Positions 13,531 to 26,165 of a stretch of 64,000 nt of DNA are shown piece after piece. This stretch comes from Epiperipatus broadwayi (taxonomy: Eukaryota > Onychophora > Udeonychophora > Euonychophora > Peripatidae). The notes under the pieces are model-generated. The model was not told the DNA's origin and made no database searches. It was given only the letters and a program-made list of their open reading frames with translations. A program made the translations under genes and the position numbers. The stretch covers positions 14,378,483 through 14,442,482 of the forward strand of contig JAQFVV010012402.1 of the NCBI GenBank assembly GCA_028023455.1, read 5' to 3'. Position 1 is the first letter of the stretch, and each line of letters begins with the position of its first letter.

Positions 13531-14388
13531 ATATATATGTGCTATATATGATGAGTGGTCAATTATTGTTTTATGATAAATAAAAACAAGTATATAGCTT
13601 TATTGCTCAAGAATTCACAAGGAATTTGAACATCAGGCCGAGTGCCAGAATTGATTATGGGACCTCTCAATCCCAAATTGGACATTCAATCAACTGTGCC
13701 AAACTGCACAAAGTTTAGTTAAAATGATAACTACCCATGATCAAAGGTTTGAATTTGGAGAAATAATAGGAATTCCTAAGCAAATTCAAGTAGTCAGCCC
13801 ATATCAAATTAGCCAGCCACTAAAATTATTTGACAGATGAATGTTTTAACTATTTTTAATTGGAGGATAAAGACCCCAGAATAATCTGGATTGATTGAAT
13901 CGGTATTAATATGCTTGCTACACAGGTGTTGATGTTTTACTTTATTGTTTTTGACTTCTTCTTTTTTTTAAATTTTTAGAAATTAATTATAATAAAAATA
14001 TATATGTGAAATTTGTAATTAATAATTAGTTTGTGTAAATTAAATATTAATTTGATTAATTATTAAACTCTATGTGGTTTTAGAGTACTGGTTGAATGAA
14101 AGCTTCAAAGTCTAAAATTCCAGAATCAATTCTTAATTGAATAGAGTAAAAAAATAATTTGTTTAATCAATAGAACTATTGTGCTCAACCTTCAACTCAG
14201 ATGCTTGAAGGTCACATGGATTTCTTGAATATCTATCTATTAATCTAATTATCTTTTTATTTTTAATAATTATTTAAATTATGCTCTCATATTTTTTATT
14301 ATACTTTTTTTTTTTTTAATAAATCATTGTAAAACTCATGAAATATAAATGAATTGTTTGTTTTATAATTGTCTTACTGAATTTCTAG

Positions 14389-14537
14389 AACATTTCCAAA
14401 TTGTAAATTTGCTGACAAATGTTTATATATCCATCCTAATTGTAAATTCGATGCCAAGTGTGCTAGGAAGGATTGTCCCTTTACTCATGCTTCTAAGAGA
14501 ATTTTGATTGGAGCAACATCTTCAATGAATTCTGCAG
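14389..14537 (+). CDS. ZC3H14: ZC3H14 exon: rest of CCCH finger 2 and finger 3
   Basis: The acceptor ATTTCTAG ends at 14388 and the donor G|GTAAAA follows 14537. It enters in phase 2 (completing Arg) and leaves in phase 1. The translation gives TFPNCKFADKCLYIH, finish of finger 2 (C-x5-C-x5-C-x3-H counting the Cys in the previous exon). It is followed directly by PNCKFDAKCARKDCPFTH, finger 3 (C-x5-C-x4-C-x3-H). ASKRI and a short Ser-rich linker follow. The order and the three-residue spacing between fingers 2 and 3 match the family, where human reads FPNCKFAEKC then PNCKYDAKC. This is the strongest single piece of evidence for ZC3H14. Confidence 0.95.
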
Positions 14538-16599
14538 GTAAAAATTTATGTAATTTCTATGTGTGCATTTGCGAATGATTAAGCATGATTTCAGTAGTTA
14601 AAATGTTGGGTGCCTCTCCCAAGATATTTTGCCAATATTTCTTATTTTTATATAGTGAAATTAGAAGCTATTTTTGATCAATTCATTGCAGAAATAAAAC
14701 AAAATAACTTTATTCCTTTCTTACATTGATGATTCATTTATCAACTGTGCAAATGATTAAGAAGAACAATATAACTGAATCATTTTGCTGTTTGAATAAT
14801 TCTTATATTTCTTTTTCTAATCAACTCTTATTTATTATTCTCAAGAAAAAAATGGTGAATTTTTAAATGAGTTTATAGTAGATAAAAAATGAAAACATTT
14901 TTCATGATCAGTTGCTGAATTTCAGAAGCCTGTACTGAGCTAATGTTGGTACTATTGTCTCCACTTCTTATAATTCTGTTGAAAAGCAGATTAAACTTGG
15001 TTTTTTAGTATTTCAGCTAAAGAATAGAAATGATGCCTCTTTGTTTTGTTCAGCATACACTTCCTCAATCCCAAAGTATATATATATATATATATCACCT
15101 ACTCTGCAAAAAGTGTAATGATTTTATAGAAATAAACACTGACCTTTACAAGTTTTCAATCTTATACACATCAATCAAATCTATTGTCATTAGTATTTCA
15201 ATACTGCTACAATTTCAAGAATATCAATTTCATTGTGCAAAGAATAAAGAGTGCAGGGTATTTTTAAATAGCTGTCATATTAAATAGTTTACTATGATAA
15301 ATACAAAAAAAAAAAAAGGTCTAATTCAAAAAAATTACATGTAAAGCATTAAACTATAATTCTGGCATGTGAATTTTTTTCTATTATCTGCTATATTTTG
15401 CCACTGGGATAAGATTATAGCAAACAAAGCAGTTTAAATTTGTAGAAAGCAGAAATGCTACATTGTAATGGATTCAAGACTAATACATTTCTGTTTTATC
15501 GAAGAGTTCATTTCAAATCCATTTGCAAACAGTTAATATTTAGAAATTAGGAGACTAATTTTTGTATATTTCCTTCATTCTCTTTACTTTCGTTTTTAAT
15601 TCTTAATGGTTTGGTGTTAGTTGCTTTTTTTTTTCCTGATAATTTGTGAATAGCTCTTTAATTATATTTATTGTAGTAGCCTAATGCTAAAAGATTCATA
15701 GGTATTATAATTATGAGCTCCTGAATGGATAATTGCTACTAGTTAGCATGTTTGATTTATCAAGAAGGGATGAAAAAGAGAACAATTGTGCATCTATTGA
15801 ACAAACTTCATTTGAAGTTTTAATAAAAATAAACAGAATATTGGCAGTTTTAGTTGAATTATTAGTTAAGAAGAGTTTTCAGTTTCAAATAATATTTTTT
15901 ACATAGATGATGATTAGTCGGCCATGTCAATAAATTTGTTACTCAATTGCATAATAATATTGCAGATTGTGTCAGCTGTCTTTTGTATTTGAAGTTGTCA
16001 TAGGCCATAGAAGAAAAACTAAAGATAACAAAAAATATTGATGAGTATTGTCAGTATTCTATTTATCATTTTGAATATTAGAAATGAGAAAGCAATTAGA
16101 AAAAGTGTAAAAGGAAATAAAAATATTAAGCTTATAATCATAAACTGCAAATATAAGTTGCTTTTGTGTGTGTGTAAACATGACAAAAATTTGTGCTTAC
16201 ATATACATTATCTGATATACATATGTAGAATATTATTATATAGATTTAAAGGAAAATTTTAATATTTATCAATATGTTGCATTTTTATGATATAATAAAT
16301 ATTGTAATTACAAAAAAGCATTATTTTTATAATTGCAATATGTACAGTACTTAGTATATACAGTATATATAGAAACTTGATAAAACATTTTAAATTTAAT
16401 ATAGTCTTCAGAATTGAATAATAATTCACTTTAATGAAATAAAAGAGATAGGAAAAACTATCTTTTATTAGCATCAAATTTTCTTTATTCAATTTTAATA
16501 GCTACCGCTTTCTGATAATATTTAAACTGAAACTGTATTATTTGTCTGACATCCAATAGTAGTATTTATTCTCAGTTTCAAGTTCACATATATTTACTG

Positions 16600-17720
16600 T
16601 ACCGGTTGTTTTCATCTGTTCATATAACAAGATCTAGCATCTAGGCAAAAGCACCTCGAGTCCAATCATGCGCAAGATACATAAGTCAGGAACATTCATG
16701 AACTCTGCCCTATTTGCCTATTTTCCAGATCTACCACCTTATGAGCAACAATTCCAATGATACTGATCTAATTTATTTATCCCCGCCGGCATCACAAAGT
16801 CGTGACACAAAAAGACTCTTATTTGAACTTTATTCATGTATAGAATATTATTGTTAGCGAGATTCGATCATCTAGTAAATGGAACTTTTTATATAACATC
16901 GATCTTATTACTATTCAATAAATGAAACAATGACTTAGATAGTTAGAAATATGTATAAGATTTATTAAGTTAACTTGAGATATATATATATAATTGATTG
17001 CAAACGTTATTTGTGTTAAAATGTAAATACAATGGGTATTATCTCCCTTAGACGACATTAACCTCTCTTACAATGCTATAAAACGAACGTATTTAATCAG
17101 CAATAACAAATAATTTATGGCTTTGTTCTAATGCGGCTATTTATATGTCAATAATTTACAGATTGTATGGGATACCTAAGATTTTTAATAGCGCTGGATT
17201 ACAGTTACTTAAAGTTCTTTGAATCCACCATTAATAAAACAACAGCACTCGTACCAATACATAAGTTTATTGAGTTTGATGACAATGGTAATTATATTTA
17301 ATTAATATTTGCTTTTGCAAAATAAGAACGTATGTGGGAAGCTAATTTAAGAAATAATAATTATGGCAGAAATATCGTATCTGAAAGTGTGAATGAAATA
17401 TAAAAAATGGCAATCCATTTAGCATAATCATAACAGTACGGTTTAGAAGCATTGATAGACTTTAATGAGAATGAAATATGGGAGAGCGGTACGTGCATGA
17501 TGGCAATGGAGAGATCTATTCTGAGATCCAAGAAGGTGCTTCAATTTACAGTTAAAGAAGGCGACTCTCTGCAAACGTTGGCAGGGTCGGATCATAAACA
17601 ACGAAGAATGCGCTTTATTGAATTGCCATAGGCTGGACTTTTGCCAGAGCGAACCCTATGCAATAATATCTAGTGCTGAAGAAGTCCAAAGGGGTTTACC
17701 AAACCTTGTCCTTGGTATTG
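16600..17720. other. Block of more balanced composition, probably an old mobile element, unidentified
   Basis: Base composition shifts to more G and C than the surrounding intron, for example around 16640-16810 and 17460-17700. I found no long reading frame, terminal repeats or known motif. It could be a solo LTR or the body of a decayed element. Confidence 0.3.
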
Positions 17721-20407
17721 GAAGTAAAAATGAACGAAACACAAATATATATATAAAACTAAAGGCCGGTATACACATAATGCTTGCATTAATATAAATA
17801 TATAAACTTAACTAAGAAATAAAGAATTATCACCTATCTTTATTCATAAAGACCCAGCGTACTGGTATGATTTGATTTACTACGTGGAAATGGAAGAATT
17901 ACATTTTATGCTAATATAATAGCTTATAGAACTAGAATATCCCCCCCCCCCCTTTATATTACTTTAAATTACACAAACTTCCCACAACGTATAACTAATA
18001 TAAATCTTTGGTTTTGAATGCTTTAATAAATAAATACATAACATATTATTAAATATATATAAAGTCGGTGGTGGTTAGTGATTTCAATAAAGTAATATTA
18101 ATTTAATTCATATAAATATATTTAAAGTTTTTAGAAATTAGCGCTATTATTTAATTAATAAAAAAAAAAACACATTTCTAAGAAAACAGATTTTTGCTTA
18201 GTTTTTTCGAAAATAACATTATACAATAATTATCAGATTCTGATTTTATTTCCCCAGACTTGCAGGCACCCGCTATAATAAGAATAACAAATTTGTTTTA
18301 AAAAATACTAGATTAGTCACCCTCTGAAAAGTAAGGAAGGTTTTCTTTTATTAAAAGAGATAGCGTAAGCATTTGCGATTCTGGGATAAATTATCGACAT
18401 ATAATTTAGTATATGAAAATATAAATATAATAATGAAAATAAAATATTGCCTCATAGATGTGAAATTAATAATTATTCAGGAGAGGTTTAATGTAGGAGA
18501 GATTACAGCTAAGTTATATAGAGAGAACAAGGTACAATTGACTAAAAAGGTAAGAATTTACAAATTAATTCATAATTAATATTAAATTTTACAAATAAAA
18601 GGCTTTACAAAATGTTTAAAGAAACAGACAGGTGAGAGTTAAAATTATTCACGGTAACTTTAAGAGTCTAGCAGCATTTGAAATGATTACCTCTGTATAA
18701 ACTTGGCTGTTCTTTTGATGATTTTCAGATTTCCCTCGGAGAACTAGATTTAGTTTGACGAGCATAATTATTGAGGCAGGTAGTAAGATCATTATTTAAC
18801 AAACAGGCATATAGTTATAGTCTATGAGTATTGGGATCCATGGGCACAGATTTCAGGGAAGGCCATCTCGAATGGCGAGAAAGGTGAAGTGGATTTACTC
18901 ACGACACATTGAAATTAAACGAACGCAAATTTACTTGGCAACTCCTCTCCTTGACTGTCTTAGTTCCTCTGTCAAATTAATTTATTTTATGCCATGCCTT
19001 GGTATTTGTGGAATCCTCTCTTGATTGGTCATTGCTAATCATTTTCTTTAATCTAATTTCAAAAGAATTTTACATAATCTTTATCCATTGTGCTGGAAGA
19101 TGCCATTGTTAGATAAGTATTCAACTGAAATTAATTTGATAAAAAAATGTTTGTGACAAAAGTAAATCAATTAAGTTTAGTTTCTAATTTTGATTTTAGA
19201 GAAACTTTTAATTAAAGTTATGTTAGAATATTATACAAGATTACGTTTCTCACCTTTAATTAATTTTCACTAATTACAATCACATCTTCCATATTGGATT
19301 TAAAAGAAAAGTAGAGTTTAATAGCAAAAATAATTTAAAAACAAAATTTTATAGAATGACATATAACAAACTTTTTCTAGTAATTATTTGCTCAGTACGT
19401 TTGTCTCTACAATATCTATGTATATGAGCTGCAATCAATAACTAATTACTATAACTTTTAAAATAAAAAAATACAGAAAATATAATATATTTTGATATAA
19501 GTTTGTTATAATTAATCCTCCGTTACCTATTGCGTATACGTATTTTTAAATGCTATATTTGTTAATTTTATTTTGTGTGTTTAAATTCAGATATATATGC
19601 ATATATCTTCATTAATAAGTATGATAGTTAATAATAATCAAAAGAAAGACAAAAAAATGTGTTAGTGAATGGAATATATATGCAAGAATAGGGTTTGAAT
19701 TTAGCTTGGTAGCGGAAGATTTGAGGTGGGCTATGAAGCGCAATCTGAATCTCAGATTCCGCTTCATTACATATATTAATGCATATTAACATATATGTAC
19801 ATATATTTATGTATATTTGTGTACATTTGGGTATATTAATGTCTGTATGCATATTGTTATACAATGCGTATACATAGTTATAAATTTATTTTATAAATTA
19901 AAAGTAAGTTGTGTAAACGTTGCATGAGCGCACCTACATATATATGCCTATTTTTTGAAAATTATCCCCCCACACACACCTGGTTTAATTTTGTGGGAAC
20001 TGAGAGCAGATTTTAAAATAAATTCTAAAATAAATTTTTAAGACAAAAGAAAGGCAAGCTGCACTATTTTATGAATCACTTAGATTTTACTTTTGTCTTT
20101 TTTAAAGTTAATAAAATTATGTTAAATTTCAAGATTAAAAATTTATAAATTGTAAGCTTTTGTAGGGGGATCAAAGAATTAATATAAAAAAACCCAAAAT
20201 TTAGCACTAGAAGTTCATTCTCTTAAATTATTGAAATATTTTGCTGCTGGGGGCAAAATAATATCAGTACAGTATGAAATGTTGTCAAATTGTTGTTTTT
20301 TTATTAAAGGGTTTTTATTAAATTTTAACAATACTATTTTTTTAATAACTAAGCAACATTGTTATAGGATAATTTATTTCAATTGCTTGCTCATAACTGT
20401 TATTAAA

Positions 20408-20582
20408 ACTCTCCATACAGTAGTGCTACTCAGATCCAAGGCTCTTCACTGACGAAAGCCACAAGCTAGAAACTAGTCTGGGGATGAGTAGGCACTAGAT
20501 AGGGATTTTACGCACAAACCTTCTGGCACCCATTGATTACTCTGGCTTATGTGGCATTACTCTATGGAGAGTTTTACCTGTT
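20408..20582 (+). mobile_element. Retrozyme-like repeat, short rearranged copy
   Basis: Related to the 460-bp unit at 42882-44492. It starts with an antisense piece (CTCCATACAGTAGTG, 20411-20425), jumps to the sense strand at ACTCAGATCCAAGGC, and carries a hammerhead motif. It continues through CTGGCACCCATTGATTACTC to CATTACTCTATGGAGAG, so its two ends are inverted copies of the same sequence. About 175 bp survive of 460. The antisense-then-sense order mirrors the inverted head of the main array, suggesting the same insertion mechanism. Confidence 0.7.
20434..20485 (+). ncRNA. Hammerhead ribozyme motif (type I, partly decayed)
   Basis: Core CTGACGA at 20449-20455, stem II AGC-cacaa-GCT, then GAAAC at 20469-20473 and minimal stem III closing as AC-ta-GT before C at 20478, the predicted cleavage site. 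Stem I is TCTTCA with TGGGGA. Relative to the copy at 43812-43870, one stem II pair has changed from G-C to A-U on both sides, a compensatory change. The first stem II position is A against A, unpaired, and the outer half of stem I is lost, so activity is doubtful. Confidence 0.65.
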
Positions 20583-21514
20583 TTAGTTCTCATTATCAAC
20601 AAATTTACATAGTCAAATGATACCAATTTATTCATATGATATTTCAAAAAACTTCAGGATTTACAGTGAAGATAAGATTGGAATAATTTTTTATTTCACA
20701 AACTCCTTTATTATTGCATGAGGTATATATATATATAAATAGAAACTGTAATTTCAAAATCTTTATACAATGAACAGGAATTAAATATATAGTATTTTTA
20801 ATACATCATTTTTTTCACGTAAACATTATAAGACCAGGAATATAACAACTCAGTTTTTTTAGATTAAGAATTCAACATTTGACTGCCTCTAATAACATAA
20901 ATTGTTCAACATAAGCATCATAAAATTGGGAACTCATCTGATATTTTCTTTTGATTTACATTTTTCAAACTAAACTATAAGTATGATCAATATTCTTCAG
21001 CACATTTAAAACAAAATACTTCTTTTATCCATATATTCATTCAAACTATCATCCCTTAAATAGGACATCATTGATGCAATATTTTCTGCTTTCCCTTGAA
21101 GGTCTTATAATATTTTCATCATATTTGTTACTTATAATTATGACATGCATTAATCTCTACACATGCTGTAGGATTTCCTTATAAGTAAACATTTATTCAT
21201 TGCCTTTGGTGAAGATAGGTTTGCATCGAGAAACAGCTCATTAGTATGGAAACATTTAAATTAATTGTAAACCTTGGCTCTTCATAATCAAGGAATTTTT
21301 CATTCTTGATTCTATTGTTCAAATTTATGATCAGTTTGGTCAAATAGTTCATCTTCAAGAGCAAAGCATATATGTTTTAAGTACAAAAAAAATAATATTA
21401 AATTGTAAATGCTGTTATACTATATCCACATCCTCTGGCTAATCTTTCAAACTAATGGCATTTATCAATAAGCAACTTTGGATTATTTACACTTTAGCAC
21501 CCAGAAGTAGTTTA

Positions 21515-22040
21515 AATTCTTTTCACTGATGATCATTTGCCAGTAATTTTTGATAGAATATGGATTTTAGTACTATTGTCTAGTATCCATTGATTACTCA
21601 AACTTCATATAGATGACTTTGGAATAGTATAGTTGAGTAAATATATAATTTTAAAAACATTTATTGAATGTAACTACTGAAGATCATGTTGTTTTGCCAA
21701 TATATATTATCCTAGTTAAAAAATGAAAAATGCCTACATTAAAATATAGACTAGTATCTGATCAATATAAATATACAAGAAAGTAATTTGGGTTCAAAAG
21801 TATATGGTCTCTATCTTTTTGATAGTCTAAATTTGTTAAAAATGACTACTAGATGTTTAAGATAAGTAATGCTTGTTACTGATGAAAGCCATTAGTCGGG
21901 GAGTATTACAGTACTTTTTATCTAGTTTTCATTAATTATTCAAGTTTACAATAGATGACTCTGGAGTAGAATAATTAGAATGAATATCAGTTCTTAAAAG
22001 AGTTGCTGAATGGAAGTAAAAATATGTAATGTTTTTTCAC
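21515..22040 (+). mobile_element. Retrozyme-like repeat, subfamily 2, possible decayed dimer
   Basis: Two related segments each begin at a CTGATGA (21526-21532 and 21879-21885), 353 bp apart. Both then share a CATTGATTACTCAA-type segment (CATTAATTATTCAA in the second) and an ATAGATGACTCTGG-type segment (ATAGATGACTTTGG in the first). The same order recurs at 50403-50720. The hammerhead 3' half is degenerate in the first copy and partly deleted in the second, though GTCGGGG survives there. The sequence before the second core (GGGTTCAAAAGTATATGGTC) matches the main unit's GAGTTCAGACCCATATGAC. This is a diverged subfamily with a shorter repeat length. Confidence 0.55.
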
Positions 22041-22211
22041 TTAAATTTTTTTGTTTTGTCATTTTAATAAAATAGTATATGAAAAATAGACTAAATTTGT
22101 TCAGTATGTAATTTTATTATGTTTATTCTATTTTTGGTTTAAGTTGTCATAATTTTTATTAAATATATGTATATAATTAAGAACACACACATATATGATT
22201 TTTCTGTATAG

Positions 22212-22294
22212 TTGCTACTTCATCTGCCCAGCAAATTGTTTGCCGGTTTTACCCTGAATGCAAGAATATGAATTGTTTATTTTATCATCCAAAG
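22212..22294 (+). CDS. ZC3H14: ZC3H14 exon: CCCH finger 4
   Basis: The acceptor CTGTATAG ends at 22211 and the donor AAG|GTACAT follows 22294. It enters in phase 1 (completing Val) and leaves in phase 0. The translation includes a Ser/Gln linker and VCRFYPECKNMNCLFYHPK, finger 4 with C-x5-C-x4-C-x3-H spacing. The family counterpart in human reads CRYFPACKKMECPFYHPK. The phase-0 exit after HPK and the next exon's start at PCRF reproduce the family's contiguous finger 4-finger 5 layout. Confidence 0.93.
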
Positions 22295-22410
22295 GTACAT
22301 GCGGTTTTATATAAAATATTAAAAAAATTTTGTATTAGAAAATATATTACATATTGTATTTATTAATATAAATAATTAAGATAAATTATAAAATTTCTAA
22401 TATATTACTT

Positions 22411-23637
22411 GGTAATACATCGTCTAATTTCTCATACCGCTTTATGGCGCTGTTGCTAGTGAAAAACAAATAGATATAACGTTACTGGGCTGTTTTTAAA
22501 TTTTGTTGATTTATGTTTTTAATTTTTGGATTTGTTTGATTTTTATTTTTTGTTGTTGTTTTTGTTTGTTATTGTTTTTTTTTTTTTATAACCGGTTTGA
22601 TGTATATTTCTTAAAAATAAAAAAAATGGGGTTTTTTTTGGCTTTTTAAAATATTCTTTTTTTTTTTTTAAAAAAAAAAAAAACATTTCTTTTTGTCCGG
22701 TCTTTTTTTTTTTTTATAACCAAGTCTTCTTTTTGATTGTTTTTAAAGAAACTTTTTTTTTTGTTTGTTTATCGAGAAACAAGGCTTTCTCGACAGACCT
22801 CTCTAAGACCTGTCGTTATATTCCTTACGGCGTTTTGACACCTTTCCAACTCTGCTCTAATATACTTCCATCTAAGATGATCCCGGCTTCAAGAATCAAT
22901 TAGCCATACCGCTTGCAAAAAAGTGATTCACAGGCAGCCCTCAAAGCCCGTCCCGTGACGAATGAAACAGCTTCGTCACCATTGACGCGATTGGCATTTC
23001 ATTTCAGATGTTTGACAATGCCTTAATTTCATTAAAACACCACAAAGACAGTTTTTTTTCTGGGTGGGTAAAATATTTTTCTTTTTTTTGGATTGAAGGA
23101 AGGCCACCGCATCTGCTTCTGTAGCAGGTCAATCTCAAAACTACAATGCCGAACGGTCGTCTGCCATTGAACTGTTTTGATCTTGAAAAAGTATCGGAAA
23201 GTGCACGACTTGATCATGAATTTTGCCGAATTGTGATTTACACTCTTCATTTAGTGAATTCTGACCCCTGACAACGAAAGTGGGCGTTCGAGAATTCGTT
23301 ACAATTTTCGCTAACTCACATCAGTTACAATACATTGAAGCCCCCCCCCCCAAAAAAAAATCTGTTCTAATAGACTTTTCATCATTACAACTACAGAAAC
23401 TTTCATATCATACGCTGTCCAATAGTCAAGAGTAATGTCTATAGAGAGTGTCGTAGACTCGTCACTAATAATGTTCAACATGCTAGAGATGTTGGGGTAA
23501 GGGCACTTCAACATCTTAGTGTTTGAACAGTTTACAGGCCGTTAGATCTATGAGCGGCCTTGTAAGCAGCTTATTTATGTGCTTTAGCTTAGAAACAGCG
23601 CCATCAGGCAGTGTGGATCAATAGATGATGTATTACC
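22411..23637 (-). mobile_element. DNA transposon with 8-bp TSD, hAT-like, decayed
   Basis: Terminal inverted repeats start GGTAATACATC at the left and end GATGTATTACC at the right. A second matching block, ATGGCGCTGTTGCTAG, faces AGAAACAGCGCCAT. The element is flanked by a perfect 8-bp duplication, TATTACTT, at 22403-22410 and 23638-23645. On the minus strand a fragment at 23311-23514 reads IISDESTTLS, resembling the DEST motif of hAT transposases. A second fragment (23032-23250) is basic and unrecognised. Long T and A runs and several stops show decay. The 8-bp duplication and DEST favour hAT. The termini lack the usual CAG-type hAT start, so the superfamily is not certain. Confidence 0.7.
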
Positions 23638-23689
23638 TATTACTTTTATTTAATAGTGGTATATTAATTTATTTTTAAATGTAATTTAA

Positions 23690-23895
23690 AAGGGATTTGA
23701 ACTCAGATTTTCACGCTCCCTACAGCTATCCAATCCATCTTATACAACTAATACACATGACCACATAGTGTGAAAAAGATAAATGATCTCCAATATATGT
23801 ATGTGGTCATGTGTATCAGTTATATAAGATAGAGTGGATAGTTGTAGGGAGCTTGAAAGTCGGAATTCAGTTTCCTTTCAAGTTACATTAAGTGC
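23690..23895. repeat. Head-to-head pair of tRNA-like SINEs (family A palindrome)
   Basis: A minus-strand copy (23690-23800; GGGATTTGAACTCAGA is its inverted B-box region) is followed directly by a plus-strand copy (about 23790-23895). In the plus copy the order is GGTCATGTGTATCAG, GAGTGGATAGTTGTAGGGAG, then CTTGAAAGTC. The two are close to reverse complements and share the TCTCCAATATA segment at the centre. Related copies lie at 2221-2281 and 2641-2762. Confidence 0.7.
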
Positions 23896-25799
23896 AGTAT
23901 AGACAACATACTTGTATTTAAATATTAGTTTTAAATTATTTAATTTTTGTTATTATTTTATAGAGATTACTAATAGTTTGTGTTGCAAACATTAATTTAT
24001 TTCATTTAAATACACTTTGCATTGTTTTTGCTTTTTTTTTTTTGTTTGTTTGTTTGTTTTTCCTCTATTTAAAGCACAGAAATATATATTTATATACATA
24101 TTAAGGAAAGCTAGGGTGGATGGCACTAGATGAACAATTGAACTTTCAAATTGGATCCCAAGAGATTGTAAGAAATTGATTATATGTCAGATGAATCAAT
24201 TAGACAAAAGAATTAACTGGAATGAAATTGAGAAGAGAAACTGGACTAAACCTGAAGTCTTCATCCTCCTGTGATTTGATATAGTTGAAAATGATGGTGA
24301 TATAAACTAAACTAGTTTTGTGATGCAAATTGCATAAATTAATACGACAAAAACAAACTTTACTTTTAGCAACCATTTATATACAGAGATGATATTGTAA
24401 TTTTAAAAAAAAGGCATGGGGACATGAACAAGAACAAAAATTAATGCTTGATTAAATAAACAAATAATAGTACTTCACACATTATTAAAATGGGATTAAA
24501 GTTTAGTGGCGTACATATCAAGAGTTAAAGGTCCTTGTATTGATTTCAAACTGAGAAAAGCAAAATAAAAAACATTTTATTATTTAGATAAATTGAATTT
24601 GAACTTTTGTACTTTACACTAAGAAAAGCAAATGAGTACTATATAGTACATATTTCCAATTTATTTGCTTGATCTTCCATAAATAAGCAAGAACTACAAC
24701 TGTAAATAACAAAAGGAGAAAATATATTTTGTGCATTATATTTTAGTTATTCTTATTTTCTTTTAGCAACCTTATTAAAATAGTAAATCTGCAATTATTA
24801 TTTATTCTTAAGTAGATTTTGTTTTTTTAAATAAACTTGTAATGAATATGTATATCTGTAAATTCTAGGTATAGAAATGTGTTGTTAATAAAAATAAATA
24901 GGATCATCAAAGATAAGAATGCATTGTTATATATATATACGTGATCAAAATAATTGAAAGTCTCATCATAGTAAAATGAAAATTATAATGAGTTGATTAC
25001 CAAATGCAACATTATTTTATTCTGATGTCATCAAAATATTTTTATAGATGTATACAATAGCTAAATTAAAGCATCAACAAATATAGTGCTTTCAGTTAAC
25101 ATCTGAATGTTTTGACCAATTCAGTTGCTATGGTGTGAATTATCATTGGCCAGTTTTCTGAATCTCTTAAGTATATAACTTAACTAATTCAAAAGTAACC
25201 TAAAGTTTAGGTACAGTTCAATTGAAAATACTTATTCAGTGCTTTTACATTTGTAAATGAACAAATCACAAAGAAATTTTGTTAATGAGATATTTTCTGC
25301 AGTCGGACATAAATTTTAATTTGATAGTTTATTATTAAATAAAAGTTTTGCATTATTTTCCTGATTATACTTAAATGCTTTTTTCTCATATATACACAAT
25401 GTATTTTTATTTCACATATTTCCAGTATAATTTTTTTGTGTATAATAAAAAAAAATAAAGTTTAAATAATCACTACAGGACAAAAATCTCTTTTAAGAAT
25501 TTCTATAAAAGGACAATAAAAAAGAATAGATTAAAACCAATAAAATGTCACATGATTTCAGCTAACACCTTGTTGTTCAGCAGCACACTCTTTCTTTCAT
25601 TACTTCTATGGCACTTAATGTAAGCTTGTAACTAATAGATGGCAAATAATAATTCTTATTAAATCACTATCCAATCCTGTCCTTCCCATTATCCCAGTCT
25701 AATTTCTAATTATGGCCTTTATTCATAATTGGGCATTTACAAGTTATTAAAGCTTATTAAGTGACATCAATGGTGAAAGAAAAAGATTATGCTGTTGAA

Positions 25800-26165
25800 C
25801 AGTGGTGTATATGCTGGAATCATATGATAGAGTCATATTTTATTGGTTTTACACCAATTCTGGCCACAGGATAGAAGTCCCTATGGTTGTTTTAAAAACT
25901 AAGGATACCATATTATAATAGATTCTGAACTGGTTTTAGATGGGCAAGTTAGCTTAGATTGTAAACATTTATATGTTTTTCTTATTGGACTAATAGCTTA
26001 ATAGTAAAATGAATAAAAAAGATAGCTTCTGGAAAGAAAGTGCATCAGATTCTAAAGATCCAGATGCACTTTCAAAATTGAAAGATCCTTACTGATGAAC
26101 GCCTTCAGCTAGAAACTGTTCTGGGGATATTGGATAGATCAGCACTGGATAGGAATTTAATAAAC
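25800..26165 (+). mobile_element. Retrozyme-like repeat, decayed copy approaching full length
   Basis: Follows the same order as the 460-bp unit at 43449-44492. TATTGGTTTTACACCAATTC matches the TAGTGGTTTAACACCAATCC region; then come CTATGGTTGTTT, GATTCTGAACTGGTTTTAGA, GCATCAGATTCTAAAGATC (against GCATTAGATCTTAAGATC), a hammerhead core and GGGGATATTGGAT. It is much more diverged than the main array, so it is an old insertion and shows the family has been active over a long time. Confidence 0.6.
26084..26135 (+). ncRNA. Hammerhead ribozyme motif, decayed
   Basis: CTGATGA at 26092-26098, GAAAC at 26112-26116, then CTGGGGATATTGGAT with an upstream GATCC able to pair with GGAT. Stem II is reduced to a GC-cttca-GC remnant, and stem III reads ACTGTTC instead of ACTAGTC, which breaks it. 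Probably inactive. Confidence 0.5.

Larger units (their letters stand above)
4894..14388 (+). other. ZC3H14: Intron (9.5 kb), AT-rich with a foldback element and a pyrimidine tract
   Basis: GT-AG intron (GTATGG...TTTCTAG). Recognised contents are a foldback element at 5835-6162, a short direct repeat at 10000-10084 and a pyrimidine-rich tract at 13245-13530, each listed separately. Two blocks of more balanced composition, about 11040-11400 and 13600-13930, look like old repeats, but I cannot name them and their small reading frames have no known product. The rest is AT-rich low-complexity sequence in which I see nothing. Confidence 0.8.
14538..22211 (+). other. ZC3H14: Intron (7.7 kb) with retrozyme-like fragments
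   Basis: GT-AG intron (GTAAAA...TGTATAG). It contains a block of more balanced composition (16600-17720), a rearranged hammerhead-bearing repeat (20408-20582) and a second hammerhead-repeat subfamily (21515-22040), listed separately. Stretches 14540-16500 and 18000-20400 are AT-rich, with microsatellites (TA near 15080, TAT/CAT near 19770-19860) and small reading frames without recognisable products. Confidence 0.8.

Noticed and set aside
18824-19024. 66-codon frame with basic N-terminus
   Set aside because: No recognisable domain, no splice context, and flanking sequence is repeat-like.
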